Of a stretch of DNA of 64,000 bases, positions 46,050-55,331 are shown one piece after another. The translations under genes were made by a program, and so were the position numbers. The stretch's first letter is position 1, and every line of letters begins with the position of its first letter. The stretch is from Bradyrhizobium sp. ARR65 (GTDB taxonomy: Bacteria; Pseudomonadota; Alphaproteobacteria; Rhizobiales; Xanthobacteraceae): positions 193 through 64,192 of the forward strand of contig NZ_AWZU01000001.1 of assembly GCF_000472385.1 (NCBI RefSeq), read 5' to 3'. Under the pieces are notes generated by a model that did no database searches, was not told the origin of the DNA, and worked only from the letters and a program-made list of their open reading frames with translations.

Positions 46050-46117
46050 GGCTTGGGTACTCAGGCGGCTTTGCGACTTGATCAGCGGCTGACTAACGGA
46101 TACGAGCCGCGTCGAGG

Positions 46118-46324
46118 CTATTTCGACGAGATCCGGACCCAATCATCGTGCGCGCGTGCCTTTAGGGAGTGCCAGTCACTGGCGACGACATCCCAGTTCA
46201 CGATGGTGCGATTGGTCTCCGCGACCTGGCCGTTGGCCACACTCGACGTCTGCATCGAGTCGTAGACATATACGCCCAAAGCCAACAAGACGGCGCCGAG
46301 AATCATGCCAAGAATGGTCTGCAT
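46118..46324 (-). CDS. small single-span membrane protein
   Basis: The 68-aa product starts at ATG 46324 with GGAGG nine bases upstream. Residues 2-21 form one membrane helix with Gly-rich packing (Leu-Gly-Met-Ile-Leu-Gly-Ala-Val), followed by a 45-residue soluble tail with two Trp residues and a basic-acidic end. No family recognised. It lies downstream of the esterase on the same strand, 134 bp away. Confidence 0.65.
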   Translation of the reverse strand: MQTILGMILGAVLLALGVYVYDSMQTSSVANGQVAETNRTIVNWDVVASDWHSLKARAHDDWVRISSK

Positions 46325-46458
46325 GGTGCCAATCCTCCGTGTGCCGGCAACTAACGCCGACCCTGCTGGATGGTTCCGCCGACTGTTCCCGCATCCGATA
46401 GCTGTACCGTGGCCAGCGGCGCGTCACCTCCTCGGGCTCGAACAGGCTCGCAGAAACG

Positions 46459-47529
46459 TCAGGAAACGTCCAACCATCGCAAAATCTCCGCATTGACCTC
46501 GCGCGGATAGCAATGGCTCAGATCCTCGATCTCGCGATAGGTGACGTTGGCGCCGGCAGCGGCGAGCGCATCGCGCGCGTGCCGCGCCACCTCGATCGGA
46601 AACATCCAGTCGAGCCTGCCGTGTACGAGATGGATCGGCAGGCCGCGCAACCGTTCCGCGTCGGCCATGGCCGCCATCAAGGCATGGAAGGTGGCGGAGA
46701 CGGGAGCCAGATGCGTGAAAGGCGAGGCGCTGTCGAGCCCGGTGACATAGCAGAACGTGCCGCCGTCGCTCATGCCGGTGAGCAGCAGTCGCGTGGGATC
46801 AACATTCCAGCGGTCGCGCACCGTCTCCAGGATACGCATCAGGTTCGGCGTGTCGGTATCGGCTCCGCTCAATGACCAGGTGGATCCCGTGGCGGTCGGA
46901 GTTATCAGGATGGCACCAAAGCTGCGCGCGTCGCGCAGCCAGCTCCAGAGAAAGGCGCGGCCATTGCCGCTGCCGCCGTGCAGCGCCACCACCAGCGGCC
47001 AGGCGCGGCTGGTCGAATAATATTCCGGTACATACAACGAAAATCCGCCGCGGCTGCCCGGCTCGTTGTGGTCGTGAATAATCCCGGTGTTTTCGGCGGC
47101 AGGCTGGGCGAGCCGCGCCAGCAGGTCGGCATCCTCGCGCACGCCGGGATCAAGGAAGAATTCGTTGATCGGCGGAAATTTCGCCGCCAGCGGATAGAGC
47201 GCTTCCTGTGCCTGCGGCGCATAGCGCAAGGCGCGGAACGCCGTCGCCAGATCGCCGTTGCCGTGCTGGACCGCGCGCAAGAGAGCGAAGGCGGAAAGCG
47301 CCGCATCGCTCCCCGCCTCGAGCGCGGCGCGAACGCCGGCGAAGCGGTCGGGCCATTCGGAAAGCTGTGAGCGCGCGGCCTGCAAGGTGTCCTCCGGCGC
47401 ACCGACCATTTCCATGATGCGGTCGAAGTCCGGCGGGTGCAGATGGCGCGCAATGAAGGAGAGCGCTTCCAGCGACTGCAGCAGTGGCGGCAGCAAGGCC
47501 AGGATATCGTCCACCACGGCCTCGCTCAT
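46459..47529 (-). CDS. alpha/beta-hydrolase, PHB-depolymerase-like esterase
   Basis: The 356-aa product has a helical N-terminal part (1-165) and a C-terminal alpha/beta-hydrolase domain: oxyanion region Ala-Leu-His-Gly-Gly-Ser-Gly-Asn-Gly, nucleophile Ser in Gly-Met-Ser-Asp-Gly-Gly, Asp in 'HGRLDWMFP' and His in 'EDLSHCYP'. No signal peptide, so cytosolic. The substrate is unknown; similarity is to polyhydroxyalkanoate depolymerases and phospholipase/carboxylesterases. It starts 21 bp after the HtrA-like pseudoprotease and is probably translated from the same mRNA. Confidence 0.85.
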   Translation of the reverse strand: MSEAVVDDILALLPPLLQSLEALSFIARHLHPPDFDRIMEMVGAPEDTLQAARSQLSEWPDRFAGVRAALEAGSDAALSAFALLRAVQHGNGDLATAFRALRYAPQAQEALYPLAAKFPPINEFFLDPGVREDADLLARLAQPAAENTGIIHDHNEPGSRGGFSLYVPEYYSTSRAWPLVVALHGGSGNGRAFLWSWLRDARSFGAILITPTATGSTWSLSGADTDTPNLMRILETVRDRWNVDPTRLLLTGMSDGGTFCYVTGLDSASPFTHLAPVSATFHALMAAMADAERLRGLPIHLVHGRLDWMFPIEVARHARDALAAAGANVTYREIEDLSHCYPREVNAEILRWLDVS

Positions 47530-47550
47530 CGCGCCTTCCTGTCGCTCGCG

Positions 47551-48522
47551 TTAATGCAGCCGCGGCGCCTTCAGCAGCTTGGCGCGGTCGGTCGAGGCCA
47601 GCACCACGTCGAAGGTGACGCCTTCATGATGCACGGTCAGCGGCACGTCGACGCCCGCGGATCCGAGCGCCCAGAGCTTGCGATAGAACGCCGCTTGGCT
47701 CGAGATACGCTCGCCATTGATCGCCAGTATCACATCACCCGCCTTGAGCTCGGCGTGCGCCGCGGGTGCATTGCTGGAAATGCCGATCACGACGACCTTG
47801 TTGTCGATCTCGGTCGTGTACATGCCGAGCCAGGGGCGCGCGGGGCGGTTGACCCGGCCGAATTTGCGCAAGTCCTCGAGCACCGGCGTGAGCAGGTCGA
47901 TCGGCACGATCATGTTGACATGCTCGGCCTTGCCCTCGCGCTCGCGTTCGAGCTGGAGCGAGCCAATGCCGATCAGCTCGCCACTCGCCGAAATCAACCC
48001 GGTACCGCCCCAGTTCGGATGCGCCGGATAGGTGAAGATGGCTTCGTCGAGCAGATATTCCCAATAGCCGGCGAATTCCTGCTTGGCGATGATTTGGCTG
48101 GCAACCGACCGTGTCCGCCCGCCGGCGCCGCCCACCACGACACTGTCGCCGACGCGCGTCGCGGCCGAGGAGCCCAGCGGCAAGGGTTCAAGGTCGAGAG
48201 TGCCGAGCGCCTGCACCAGCCCGAACCCGGTGACGGCATCGAAACCGAGGGCGTGACCTTCCACGACGCGCCCGTCGCCACGATGCAACCAGACGGACTC
48301 GGCCTCGGTAATGAGATAGCCAATGGTCAGCACGAGGCCGTCGTCGATCACAACGCCGTTGCCGGCGCGCTCAGTGCCCAGAGTTTCCGCGCTGAAGGCG
48401 TCCGGCGGAATGATCGAATGCAGGCCGACGATCGAGGACAGCACACGATCGATATCGAAACTGTAGTCGCCCGGATGTGGCTGATAGGCGGGTGGCACTC
48501 GCCATTCTGTCAAAGAGGGCAT
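47551..48522 (-). CDS. HtrA-like protein with degenerate active site and PDZ domain
   Basis: The 323-aa product starts at ATG 48522 (AGGAG upstream). Residues 50-210 follow the HtrA/DegP trypsin fold: 'GNGVVIDDGLVLT', 'LGFDAVTGFGLVQ', 'GDSVVVGGAGG' and 'SGELIGIGS'. But the catalytic positions are changed: the His is Tyr69, the Asp is Gly99, and the Ser is Trp171 (Asn-Trp-Gly-Gly in place of Gly-Asn-Ser-Gly-Gly). A PDZ domain occupies about 235-315. There is no signal peptide. It is probably a peptide-binding or scaffold protein, not a protease. Confidence 0.85.
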   Translation of the reverse strand: MPSLTEWRVPPAYQPHPGDYSFDIDRVLSSIVGLHSIIPPDAFSAETLGTERAGNGVVIDDGLVLTIGYLITEAESVWLHRGDGRVVEGHALGFDAVTGFGLVQALGTLDLEPLPLGSSAATRVGDSVVVGGAGGRTRSVASQIIAKQEFAGYWEYLLDEAIFTYPAHPNWGGTGLISASGELIGIGSLQLEREREGKAEHVNMIVPIDLLTPVLEDLRKFGRVNRPARPWLGMYTTEIDNKVVVIGISSNAPAAHAELKAGDVILAINGERISSQAAFYRKLWALGSAGVDVPLTVHHEGVTFDVVLASTDRAKLLKAPRLH

Positions 48523-48987
48523 CGCGGCTCTCCTGTTCACGGCGCGGGGTTCGCGCAAACGGTCGGCCGAGCATCACCCATTGGACTCGGCGGCGGCCGG
48601 AGCGGCAATTGAAGCTAATTTAGCACCATTGTCGCCGCACGCACCAGTTCTGTCCAGCCGTTGCAAACGTGATCGATCCATCATGGTCGGTTCGAGCCGT
48701 TCGGTAGCGGACGACGCCCGTCTTGAACCGCGGCCGCGGTATTATTCGTCGCGGTGGCCTGGATCGGTTGCATTTGTGCAGCGCCACTCGTTACGAGGGT
48801 ATGGATGCGGAATTGGGCGCGAGCTTCGGCCGCTCTGCTCTGTCCCTTGAAACGGCGCGACCGTCGGCAGCCATGGGTTCCGATCATCGGGCGCTCCGCT
48901 CAATGTGCCGCGATGACGCGATGATTGGATAGCGGCGGCAAGTTCCAGCTTTCCTTGACCGGGGAATCGCTTTAGGTGGCGCCGATA
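48523..48987. other. 465-bp divergent intergenic region, no gene seen
   Basis: Several short frames are open but have no ribosome-binding site or recognisable product, and their codon use is unlike the neighbours. No tRNA, repeat of families A-G, or strong hairpin was found. It should contain the promoters of the pseudoprotease operon and of the ABC exporter pair. Confidence 0.5.
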
Positions 48988-50808
48988 ATGCACGGACAAG
49001 CGCTCAGGCCCAATTTACCGAACGTACCGTTGAACACGATGGGACGGCTCAAGCGGCTGCATGCCGCGGTGCGATTCGCGCTGCCGCAGCGGCACGCCAT
49101 CATCCTCATTGTCGGGCTGGTGCTCGCGGTTGCCGCCATCAACGCTTTCGAGCCGCTGGTGCTGAAGTCGGTGTTCGACCAGTTGACCGAAATGCGGCAA
49201 GCCGCGGCAATTATGGCCGGCGTGCTGCTTCTTCTCGCTTTCGCCGTTACGCGGGAGGCGATGGACGGCTTCGCCAATTGGCTCACCTGGCGCACCCGCA
49301 TCGGCCTGCAATACGCGCTGCTCGAGGCGACCATGGGCAAATTGCACCGGATGCCGCTCCGCATCCAGCGCAGTGAGGGCATCGGCGCTATCATGACCAG
49401 GCTCGACCGCAGCATCCAGGGTTTCACCAGCGCGGTGACCCTGATCCTGTTCAATATCATGCCGTCGGTCATCTTTCTTGTCATTGCGATCGCGATCATG
49501 TTGCGGCTGGAGTGGCGCCTTGCCCTGTTCGTGCTCGCCTTTGCCCCGTTGCCGGCCTTCATTGCCGGCTATGCCGGGCCCGAGCAGATGCAGCGCGAGC
49601 GCACGCTGCTCGACCGCTGGGCGCAGATCTACTCACGGTTCAACGAAGTGCTGTCCGGCATCGTGATCGTGCGCAGCTTCGCGATGGAGGATGCGGAAAA
49701 GGCGCGCTTTTTGCGCGACGTCGCCGCCGCCAACAAGGTCGTCATCCGCGGCGTCGCGACCGATGCGGGTTATGCGTCGGCGAGCAATCTCGTGGTCGCG
49801 ATGGCGCGGCTTGGCGGGCTGGCGCTCGGCGCCTATTTCGTCGTCCAAAGCGAGATCACGGTCGGCACGGTGGTTGCGTTTCTCGGCTATATCGGCGGAC
49901 TGTTCGGCCCAGTGCAGGGTTTGAGCGGCGTCTACTCAAACCTGCGCAAGGCTTCGGTGTCGCTGGACGAGATCTTCGGCATCCTCAATGTACAGGAGCA
50001 TCTCGGTGACTCCCCCGATGCGACCGACCTGGCCGACGTCAAGGGCGAAGTGAGTTTCGAGAACGTGCATTTCCACTACGAACAGCCGCAGCGTCCGCTG
50101 CTGAACGGCGTGACGCTGCATGCCAGCCCCGGGGAAACCATCGCCATCGTCGGTCCCAGCGGCTCCGGCAAGACCACGCTGATGGCGCTTCTGATGCGGT
50201 TCTATGATCCGCTGGAAGGGCGCATCGCCATCGACGGGCGATGCTTGCGCACCATCAAGCAAAGCTCGCTGCGGCGGCATATCGGCGTGGTGCTGCAGGA
50301 CCCGCTGTTGTTCAACGACACCATCAAGGCCAATATCGCCTACGGCCGGCCCGAGGCGACGATCGAACAGATCGAGGCGGCGGCAAAGGCCGCCTATGCG
50401 CATGATTTCATCATGCGCCTGCCGGACGGCTATGACACGGTGGTTGGCGAGCGCGGCGCCTTGCTGTCGGTCGGCGAACGCCAGCGCATCACCATTGCAC
50501 GGGCGCTGCTCAAGAACCCGCCGATCCTGATCCTGGATGAGGCGACCTCGGCGCTGGACGCGGAATCCGAGGAGGCCGTGCAGCATGCGCTCGAAAACCT
50601 CATCGCGCCGCGCACGACCTTCGTCATCGCGCACCGGCTGTCAACGGTGGTCAACGCCGACCGTATCATCGTGCTCAAGGAGGGGCAGATCATCGAGAGC
50701 GGCCGGCATGGCGAATTGATGCGGCAGAACGGCTACTATGCCTCGCTGGTGCGCCGGCAGCACCGCGGCCTGATCGAGAACGACGTCGACGCCTCCGCGG
50801 TGGGCTAG
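48988..50808 (+). CDS. ABC exporter (fused permease and ATPase), MsbA-like
   Basis: The 606-aa half-transporter has six helices in residues 25-300 and an ATPase domain with Walker A 'GPSGSGKTT', signature 'LLSVGERQR', Walker B '[12 protein letters not shown]' and H-loop 'IAHRLST'. Its signature has Val in place of the second Gly of LSGGQ. The substrate may be a lipid or peptide. The start at ATG 48988 has AGGTGG eight bases upstream; GTG 48976 is also in frame. It is followed after 122 bp by an SbmA/YddA-like ABC gene. Confidence 0.85.
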   Translation: MHGQALRPNLPNVPLNTMGRLKRLHAAVRFALPQRHAIILIVGLVLAVAAINAFEPLVLKSVFDQLTEMRQAAAIMAGVLLLLAFAVTREAMDGFANWLTWRTRIGLQYALLEATMGKLHRMPLRIQRSEGIGAIMTRLDRSIQGFTSAVTLILFNIMPSVIFLVIAIAIMLRLEWRLALFVLAFAPLPAFIAGYAGPEQMQRERTLLDRWAQIYSRFNEVLSGIVIVRSFAMEDAEKARFLRDVAAANKVVIRGVATDAGYASASNLVVAMARLGGLALGAYFVVQSEITVGTVVAFLGYIGGLFGPVQGLSGVYSNLRKASVSLDEIFGILNVQEHLGDSPDATDLADVKGEVSFENVHFHYEQPQRPLLNGVTLHASPGETIAIVGPSGSGKTTLMALLMRFYDPLEGRIAIDGRCLRTIKQSSLRRHIGVVLQDPLLFNDTIKANIAYGRPEATIEQIEAAAKAAYAHDFIMRLPDGYDTVVGERGALLSVGERQRITIARALLKNPPILILDEATSALDAESEEAVQHALENLIAPRTTFVIAHRLSTVVNADRIIVLKEGQIIESGRHGELMRQNGYYASLVRRQHRGLIENDVDASAVG

Positions 50809-50930
50809 ACCCAGGCGCCAGGCCCGCGACCTCACCCTCGCGCCGGGCGGCAGACTGCTTCCGGAACCCGGAACCCAAGCTGCGCGTTCTTCTTGGCTTG
50901 CGCCTGAAGTCCGGCACAGAGGGGGAATCC

Positions 50931-52754
50931 ATGAGCCTGCTCAGCGATGCTCAGTGCGTGCCTTCCGGTGCGCATGCGACCGCGTCCTCGCGTCTTCGTC
51001 GCTTTTGCCGGAGCGCGGGGGACTTTTGGAGGGGCCGGGGTTCTGGACAAGCCTGGCTTCTCACGGTGAGCTTGACCGCGGTCGTGTTCGCAAGTCTCGG
51101 CATCACCTACGGCATCAATCTCTGGAACAGGCATTTCTACGACGCGCTCGAAGCCAGGAATGGTCCGGTCGCGCTGCACCAGGCTCTGCTGTTTCCGCTT
51201 CTAGTCGGGCTTTACCTCGTGCTCTGCGTGTTCGCGATGTGGGGGCGCATGACCATGCAGAGGACCTGGCGCGCGTTCATCAATGAGCATCTGCTCAAGC
51301 GCTGGCTCGCCAATAGCCGCTTCTACAAGCTCGAGCTGATCGGCGGCGACCACAAGAACCCCGAACACCGCATCAACGACGATCTGCGCATTGCCACCGA
51401 AATGCCGGTCGATTTCGTCACCGGCTTTGTCACCTCGCTGCTGTCGGCCGCGACCTTCATCGTGGTGCTTTACACGGTCGGCGGCGCGCTCGCGCTCGAG
51501 ATCGGCGGTCGTTCGCTGACAATCCCGGGATTCCTGGTGATCGCGGCCGTCGTCTATGCGCTGATCGCGAACGGATCGATGCTGGCAATCGCGTTCCGCT
51601 TCATTCCGCTGACCGAGCAGAAGAACCAGGCCGAGGCCGAATATCGCTACGCCTTGACCCGGGTGCGGGAGAACGCCGAAAGCATCGCGCTGCTCGGCGG
51701 CGCCGACGCCGAACAGGCCAGCTTGAGCCAAAATTTTGGAAGCGTGGTCGCGCGCTGGCGCGACCTGATGGTGCAGCACATGCGCGCCGTGATCGTCTCG
51801 CAGGGCAGCGCGCAGCTATGCGGCGTGGTGCCGATCCTGCTGTGCACGCCGCGTTATTTCGACGGCTCGATGAGCCTGGGCGCGATCATGCAGGTGGCCT
51901 CCGCCTTCACCATCGTGCAGGGCGCGATGAGCTGGTTCATGGAGAACTACACCAGGCTCGCCGATTGGACCGCGTCCGCCCGCCGCGTCGGCGCGCTGCT
52001 GCTGGCGATCGACGTGCTCGAGACTAGCGAGAAGGCGGGCACCGGCCGCATCGAGCGCAGTCGGGAGGGAGAGGGGTCGCTGCATCTTCGCGAGCTCGGC
52101 GTGTTCCTCGATGATGGCCGGTCGATCGTGCGGCGCGCCAATGTCGTGATCGGCCGCGGCGAGCACGTCCTGATCACCGGCGAATCCGGCACCGGCAAGA
52201 GCTCGCTGGTGCGCGCCATTGCCGGCTGCTGGCCATGGGGCCGGGGGCGGATCGCGCTCGGCGCGGGCGCGCGCGTGCTGGTCGTGCCGCAGCGTCCCTA
52301 CGTGCCGGCCGGCAGCCTGCGTGATGCCGTGACTTATCCCTTGCGACGGGCCGAGATCGGCCGCGAACACGCTGCCCGCGCACTCGCGGCCGCGGGCCTC
52401 GGCCAGTTCCTGCCGCAACTTGATGATGTTGCGGCGTGGGACAAGATCCTGTCGGAAGGGGAGAAGCAGCGGCTTTCGATCGCGCGCCTCTTGCTGCACC
52501 GGCCCGACGTCATCGCGCTGGATGAAGCCACCTCCGCGCTGCATGTCGAGGGCCAAGCCGAGTTGATGGCAGCGATCGCGCGAGAGCTGCCGGACGCGAC
52601 CATCATCAGCGTCGGCCATCGTCCCGAGCTCGAGGCCTTTCACGACCGCAAGCTGTCGCTTGCGCGCAAGGTCGACGGCGCCGTCATCGTCGCCGATGCG
52701 CCGATCCGGCGGGCCGCCATAGCCGCAGATGCGCGCCGGGCCGCGCGCGGTTAG
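50931..52754 (+). CDS. SbmA/YddA-like ABC transporter (ABC_membrane_2)
   Basis: The 607-aa product has an N-terminal membrane domain of the SbmA/BacA/YddA type (Ile-Thr-Tyr-Gly-Ile-Asn-Leu-Trp-Asn-Arg-His-Phe-Tyr-Asp-Ala near residue 68; Arg-Thr-Trp-Arg-Ala-Phe-Ile-Asn-Glu-His-Leu) and a fused ATPase with Walker A 'GESGTGKSS', signature 'LSEGEKQR' and Walker B '[11 protein letters not shown]'. BacA/SbmA relatives take up peptides or affect lipid A fatty acids in rhizobia; fused ATPase versions are of the YddA/ABCD type. ATG 50931 follows GAGGGGG. Confidence 0.86.
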   Translation: MSLLSDAQCVPSGAHATASSRLRRFCRSAGDFWRGRGSGQAWLLTVSLTAVVFASLGITYGINLWNRHFYDALEARNGPVALHQALLFPLLVGLYLVLCVFAMWGRMTMQRTWRAFINEHLLKRWLANSRFYKLELIGGDHKNPEHRINDDLRIATEMPVDFVTGFVTSLLSAATFIVVLYTVGGALALEIGGRSLTIPGFLVIAAVVYALIANGSMLAIAFRFIPLTEQKNQAEAEYRYALTRVRENAESIALLGGADAEQASLSQNFGSVVARWRDLMVQHMRAVIVSQGSAQLCGVVPILLCTPRYFDGSMSLGAIMQVASAFTIVQGAMSWFMENYTRLADWTASARRVGALLLAIDVLETSEKAGTGRIERSREGEGSLHLRELGVFLDDGRSIVRRANVVIGRGEHVLITGESGTGKSSLVRAIAGCWPWGRGRIALGAGARVLVVPQRPYVPAGSLRDAVTYPLRRAEIGREHAARALAAAGLGQFLPQLDDVAAWDKILSEGEKQRLSIARLLLHRPDVIALDEATSALHVEGQAELMAAIARELPDATIISVGHRPELEAFHDRKLSLARKVDGAVIVADAPIRRAAIAADARRAARG

Positions 52755-52908
52755 GCGCACACAAAAGCGATTGCGTGGACGGGGCTCGTCAAAAAGGCAA
52801 TTGTGCGCGGGCCCATAAGCTTGGCATATTGGTCGAGAAGACCGATGCGCGCGGACCGCGTCGTGCCGCGCGATAACAAACGCGATAATAAAGAAGAGGG
52901 AATCGCCA

Positions 52909-53850
52909 ATGTCATCTGCTCTCTCCAACCCGGCCGGTCAGCCCTACCGCGGCGTTTTTCCGGTCGCGCCGACCATCTTCGACGAGCGCGGAGCCCTCGA
53001 CCTCGATGGGCAGCGCCGCTGCATCGACTTCATGATCGATGCCGGCTCGCACGGCATCTGCATCCTGGCCAATTTCTCCGAGCAGTTCGTGCTGACCGAT
53101 GCCGAGCGCGAGACTGTGATGCATACGGTGCTCGAACATGTCGCCGGTCGCGTGCCGGTGATCGTGACCACCAGCCACTTCAGCTCGGCGGTCTGCGCCG
53201 CCCGCAGCCGCCAGGCCGAGGCGGCCGGAGCCGCCATGGTGATGGTGATGCCGCCCTATCATGGCGCGACCTTTCGCGTGGACGAGAAGAGCATTTGCGA
53301 ATTTTTCCAGGTCGTTGCCGAAGCGATCCGCATTCCGGTCATGATTCAGGACGCCCCGGTCGCCGGCACGCCGCTCCCGGTGGCGCTGCTGGCGCGGCTC
53401 GCCAAGGAATTTGCGAACATCAGCTATTTCAAGATCGAGGTGCCGATGGCCGCGAGCAAGCTGCGCAGCCTGATCGAGGCGGGCGGCAGCGCGATTCAAG
53501 GCCCCTGGGATGGCGAAGAGGCGATCACGCTGATGGCCGATCTCGATGCAGGCGCGACCGGCGCCATGACCGGCGGCGGCTATCCTGATGGTATCAGGCA
53601 GATCATCGATCCCTATTTCGCCGGACGTCGCGATGAGGCCAAGGCGGCCTATGCGCGCTGGCTGCCGCTGATCAACTATGAAAACCGCCAATGCGGCCTG
53701 CGTGCCGCCAAGGTATTGATGCACGAAGGCGGCGTCATCCGCTCGGACTGCGTGCGCCATCCACTGCAGCCGCTGCCCCCGGTATTCCGGTCAGGACTGA
53801 TCGAGCTCGCGCGCGACCTCGATGCGCTGGCGTTGCGATGGGGGCGATGA
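52909..53850 (+). CDS. dihydrodipicolinate synthase-family aldolase/dehydratase
   Basis: The 313-aa TIM barrel has the Schiff-base lysine at 175 in 'ISYFKIEVP'. At the position of the catalytic tyrosine of DapA (Tyr133 in E. coli) there is Gln147 in 'VMIQDAPVAGT', so it is not a true DapA. This change fits members that act on sugar-acid derivatives such as 2-keto-3-deoxy acids. A conserved Gly-rich region (Gly-Ala-Met-Thr-Gly-Gly-Gly) follows. It stands alone; no sugar-acid genes are adjacent. Confidence 0.83.
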   Translation: MSSALSNPAGQPYRGVFPVAPTIFDERGALDLDGQRRCIDFMIDAGSHGICILANFSEQFVLTDAERETVMHTVLEHVAGRVPVIVTTSHFSSAVCAARSRQAEAAGAAMVMVMPPYHGATFRVDEKSICEFFQVVAEAIRIPVMIQDAPVAGTPLPVALLARLAKEFANISYFKIEVPMAASKLRSLIEAGGSAIQGPWDGEEAITLMADLDAGATGAMTGGGYPDGIRQIIDPYFAGRRDEAKAAYARWLPLINYENRQCGLRAAKVLMHEGGVIRSDCVRHPLQPLPPVFRSGLIELARDLDALALRWGR

Positions 53851-53971
53851 TTCGCGATCCGCATATTCAAGAAGATGCGCTAGCATCGCAACCGGAGCAT
53901 TTCGCCGATCAAGTTGCAGAGCCGGACGAACACCTTCAACCAGGCCCGTCATTGCAATGACGACCGAAAGT

Positions 53972-54829
53972 CTAGTGCAGATGCTTCAGCTTGTCCGGGT
54001 TGCGCACGACATAGATCGCGGCGATCTTTCCATCCTCGATCTCCAGCGCGGTGGTCTGTAGCTCGCCGTCGGCTTCCAGCGTAACAAAGCCGGGCAAGCC
54101 GTTGACAAAAACAACGCGGACAAGTTTCGAGCCATTCTTCTGGAACTGGGCCGCGAGAAGCTCGTGCAGCTTCATCACGGCATCGAACCCGACGATCGGC
54201 GTCAGGGCTGCCGGACGCTTGCCGCCGCTGTCCGCATGGATGCTGACGTCGGCCGCCAACATCGCGCCAAGTGCATTCATATCGCCGTTGCGCGAAGCGA
54301 CGAAGAACGCCTCGGCGAGTTCGAGGCCACGCTGCTTTTCCACCGCAAAGCGCGGCCTCGCTTCGCGGATATGGGTGCGTGCGCGGGCGGCGAGCTGGCG
54401 GCAGGCCGCCGAATCGCGCTGAATGGTCGTCGCGACCTCGTCAAAGCCTAAGCCGAACACGTCGTGAAGCAGGAAGGCGGCCCTCTCCAGCGGCGAAAGG
54501 CGTTCAAGCGCCAGCATCAGCGGCAAGGTCACGTCCTGGTCCGGCTCGTCCTCAACCACGGGATCGGGCAGCCAGGGACCGACATATGTCTCGCGCCGGC
54601 GTCGCGCCGATTTGAGCTGATCGAGACAAAGCCGTGTGACGGTGCGGCGCAGGAAGGCTTCCGGCTCCTGCACCTCGTTGCGGTCGGCGCCCATCCAGCG
54701 AATGAAAGCCTCCTGCACCACGTCTTCCGCGTCGGCCATCGAGCCGAGCATGCGATAGGCGACGCGCATGAGCTTTGGACGCAGCGGGTTGAAGCTCGCC
54801 GCTGCGTCCTCGGATCTCACGTCCGCCAT
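53972..54829 (-). CDS. ECF41-family RNA polymerase sigma factor with SnoaL-like C-terminal domain
   Basis: The 285-aa protein has sigma-2 (residues 12-75, with 'AYRMLGSMADAEDVVQEAF'), sigma-4 (105-160) and a fused NTF2/SnoaL-like domain (165-285). All three hallmark motifs of ECF41 factors are present: Trp-Leu-Pro-Asp-Pro at 86-90, Asp-Ser-Gly-Gly-Lys at 200-204 and Asn-Pro-Asp-Lys-Leu at 277-281. In ECF41 the fused domain takes the place of an anti-sigma factor. ATG 54829 overlaps the stop codon of the AhpD-like gene. The frame upstream to 55153 is antisense to nothing useful and not needed. Confidence 0.95.
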   Translation of the reverse strand: MADVRSEDAAASFNPLRPKLMRVAYRMLGSMADAEDVVQEAFIRWMGADRNEVQEPEAFLRRTVTRLCLDQLKSARRRRETYVGPWLPDPVVEDEPDQDVTLPLMLALERLSPLERAAFLLHDVFGLGFDEVATTIQRDSAACRQLAARARTHIREARPRFAVEKQRGLELAEAFFVASRNGDMNALGAMLAADVSIHADSGGKRPAALTPIVGFDAVMKLHELLAAQFQKNGSKLVRVVFVNGLPGFVTLEADGELQTTALEIEDGKIAAIYVVRNPDKLKHLH

Positions 54830-55299
54830 CACGCGACCGCGGCCATGGCCGCCTTTGCGGCCTCCGGCTCGATCCACAAGCCGAATCCCACGGCGAGGCG
54901 GTTCCACCCATTGATGACGTTGATCATCAGCGTGAGCTTCACCTGCTCCTCCTGCGTGAACTGCGCCTTCAAGGCCTGGTAGGCGGCATCGCGTGGATGT
55001 CCCTCGGAGAGCCGCGTCAGCACCTCGGTCCAGCCGAGGGCCGCACGCTCGCGGTCGGAATAGCACGGGGCTTCGCGCCAGGCCGACAGCAGATAGATGC
55101 GCTGCTCGGTCTCGCCCTTCGCACGCGCTTCGGCCGTGTGCATGTTGAGGCAATTGGCGCAGCCGTTGATCTGGGAGGCGCGGATCTTCACGAGCTCGAT
55201 CAGGCTCGGCTCCAGGCTGGAAGCGACGGCCATGGATGTGCTCATCCAGCTCTTCATGAGTGCAGGCGCAACGGCAAACGGATCAAGTTTCGCAGTCAT
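54829..55299 (-). CDS. AhpD-like carboxymuconolactone decarboxylase-family protein
   Basis: The 156-aa alpha-helical protein has Glu35, Cys47-x-x-Cys50 and His54 in 'IELVKIRASQINGCANCLNMH', the redox and proton-relay motif of AhpD, so it is probably a peroxidase-linked thiol protein and not a decarboxylase. ATG 55299 has AAGGAAGGG upstream; longer frames to 55359 overlap the promoter. It is the first gene of a two-gene unit with the ECF41 sigma factor, the family's typical arrangement. Confidence 0.92.
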   Translation of the reverse strand: MTAKLDPFAVAPALMKSWMSTSMAVASSLEPSLIELVKIRASQINGCANCLNMHTAEARAKGETEQRIYLLSAWREAPCYSDRERAALGWTEVLTRLSEGHPRDAAYQALKAQFTQEEQVKLTLMINVINGWNRLAVGFGLWIEPEAAKAAMAAVA

Positions 55300-55331
55300 G
55301 GTTCCCTTCCTTTGATTGGTTACGACACCAT

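Noticed and set aside
53972..55153. Extended 393-codon version of the sigma factor
   Set aside because: The first 108 codons overlap the AhpD-like gene in another frame and carry no sigma sequence; ATG 54829 matches family length.
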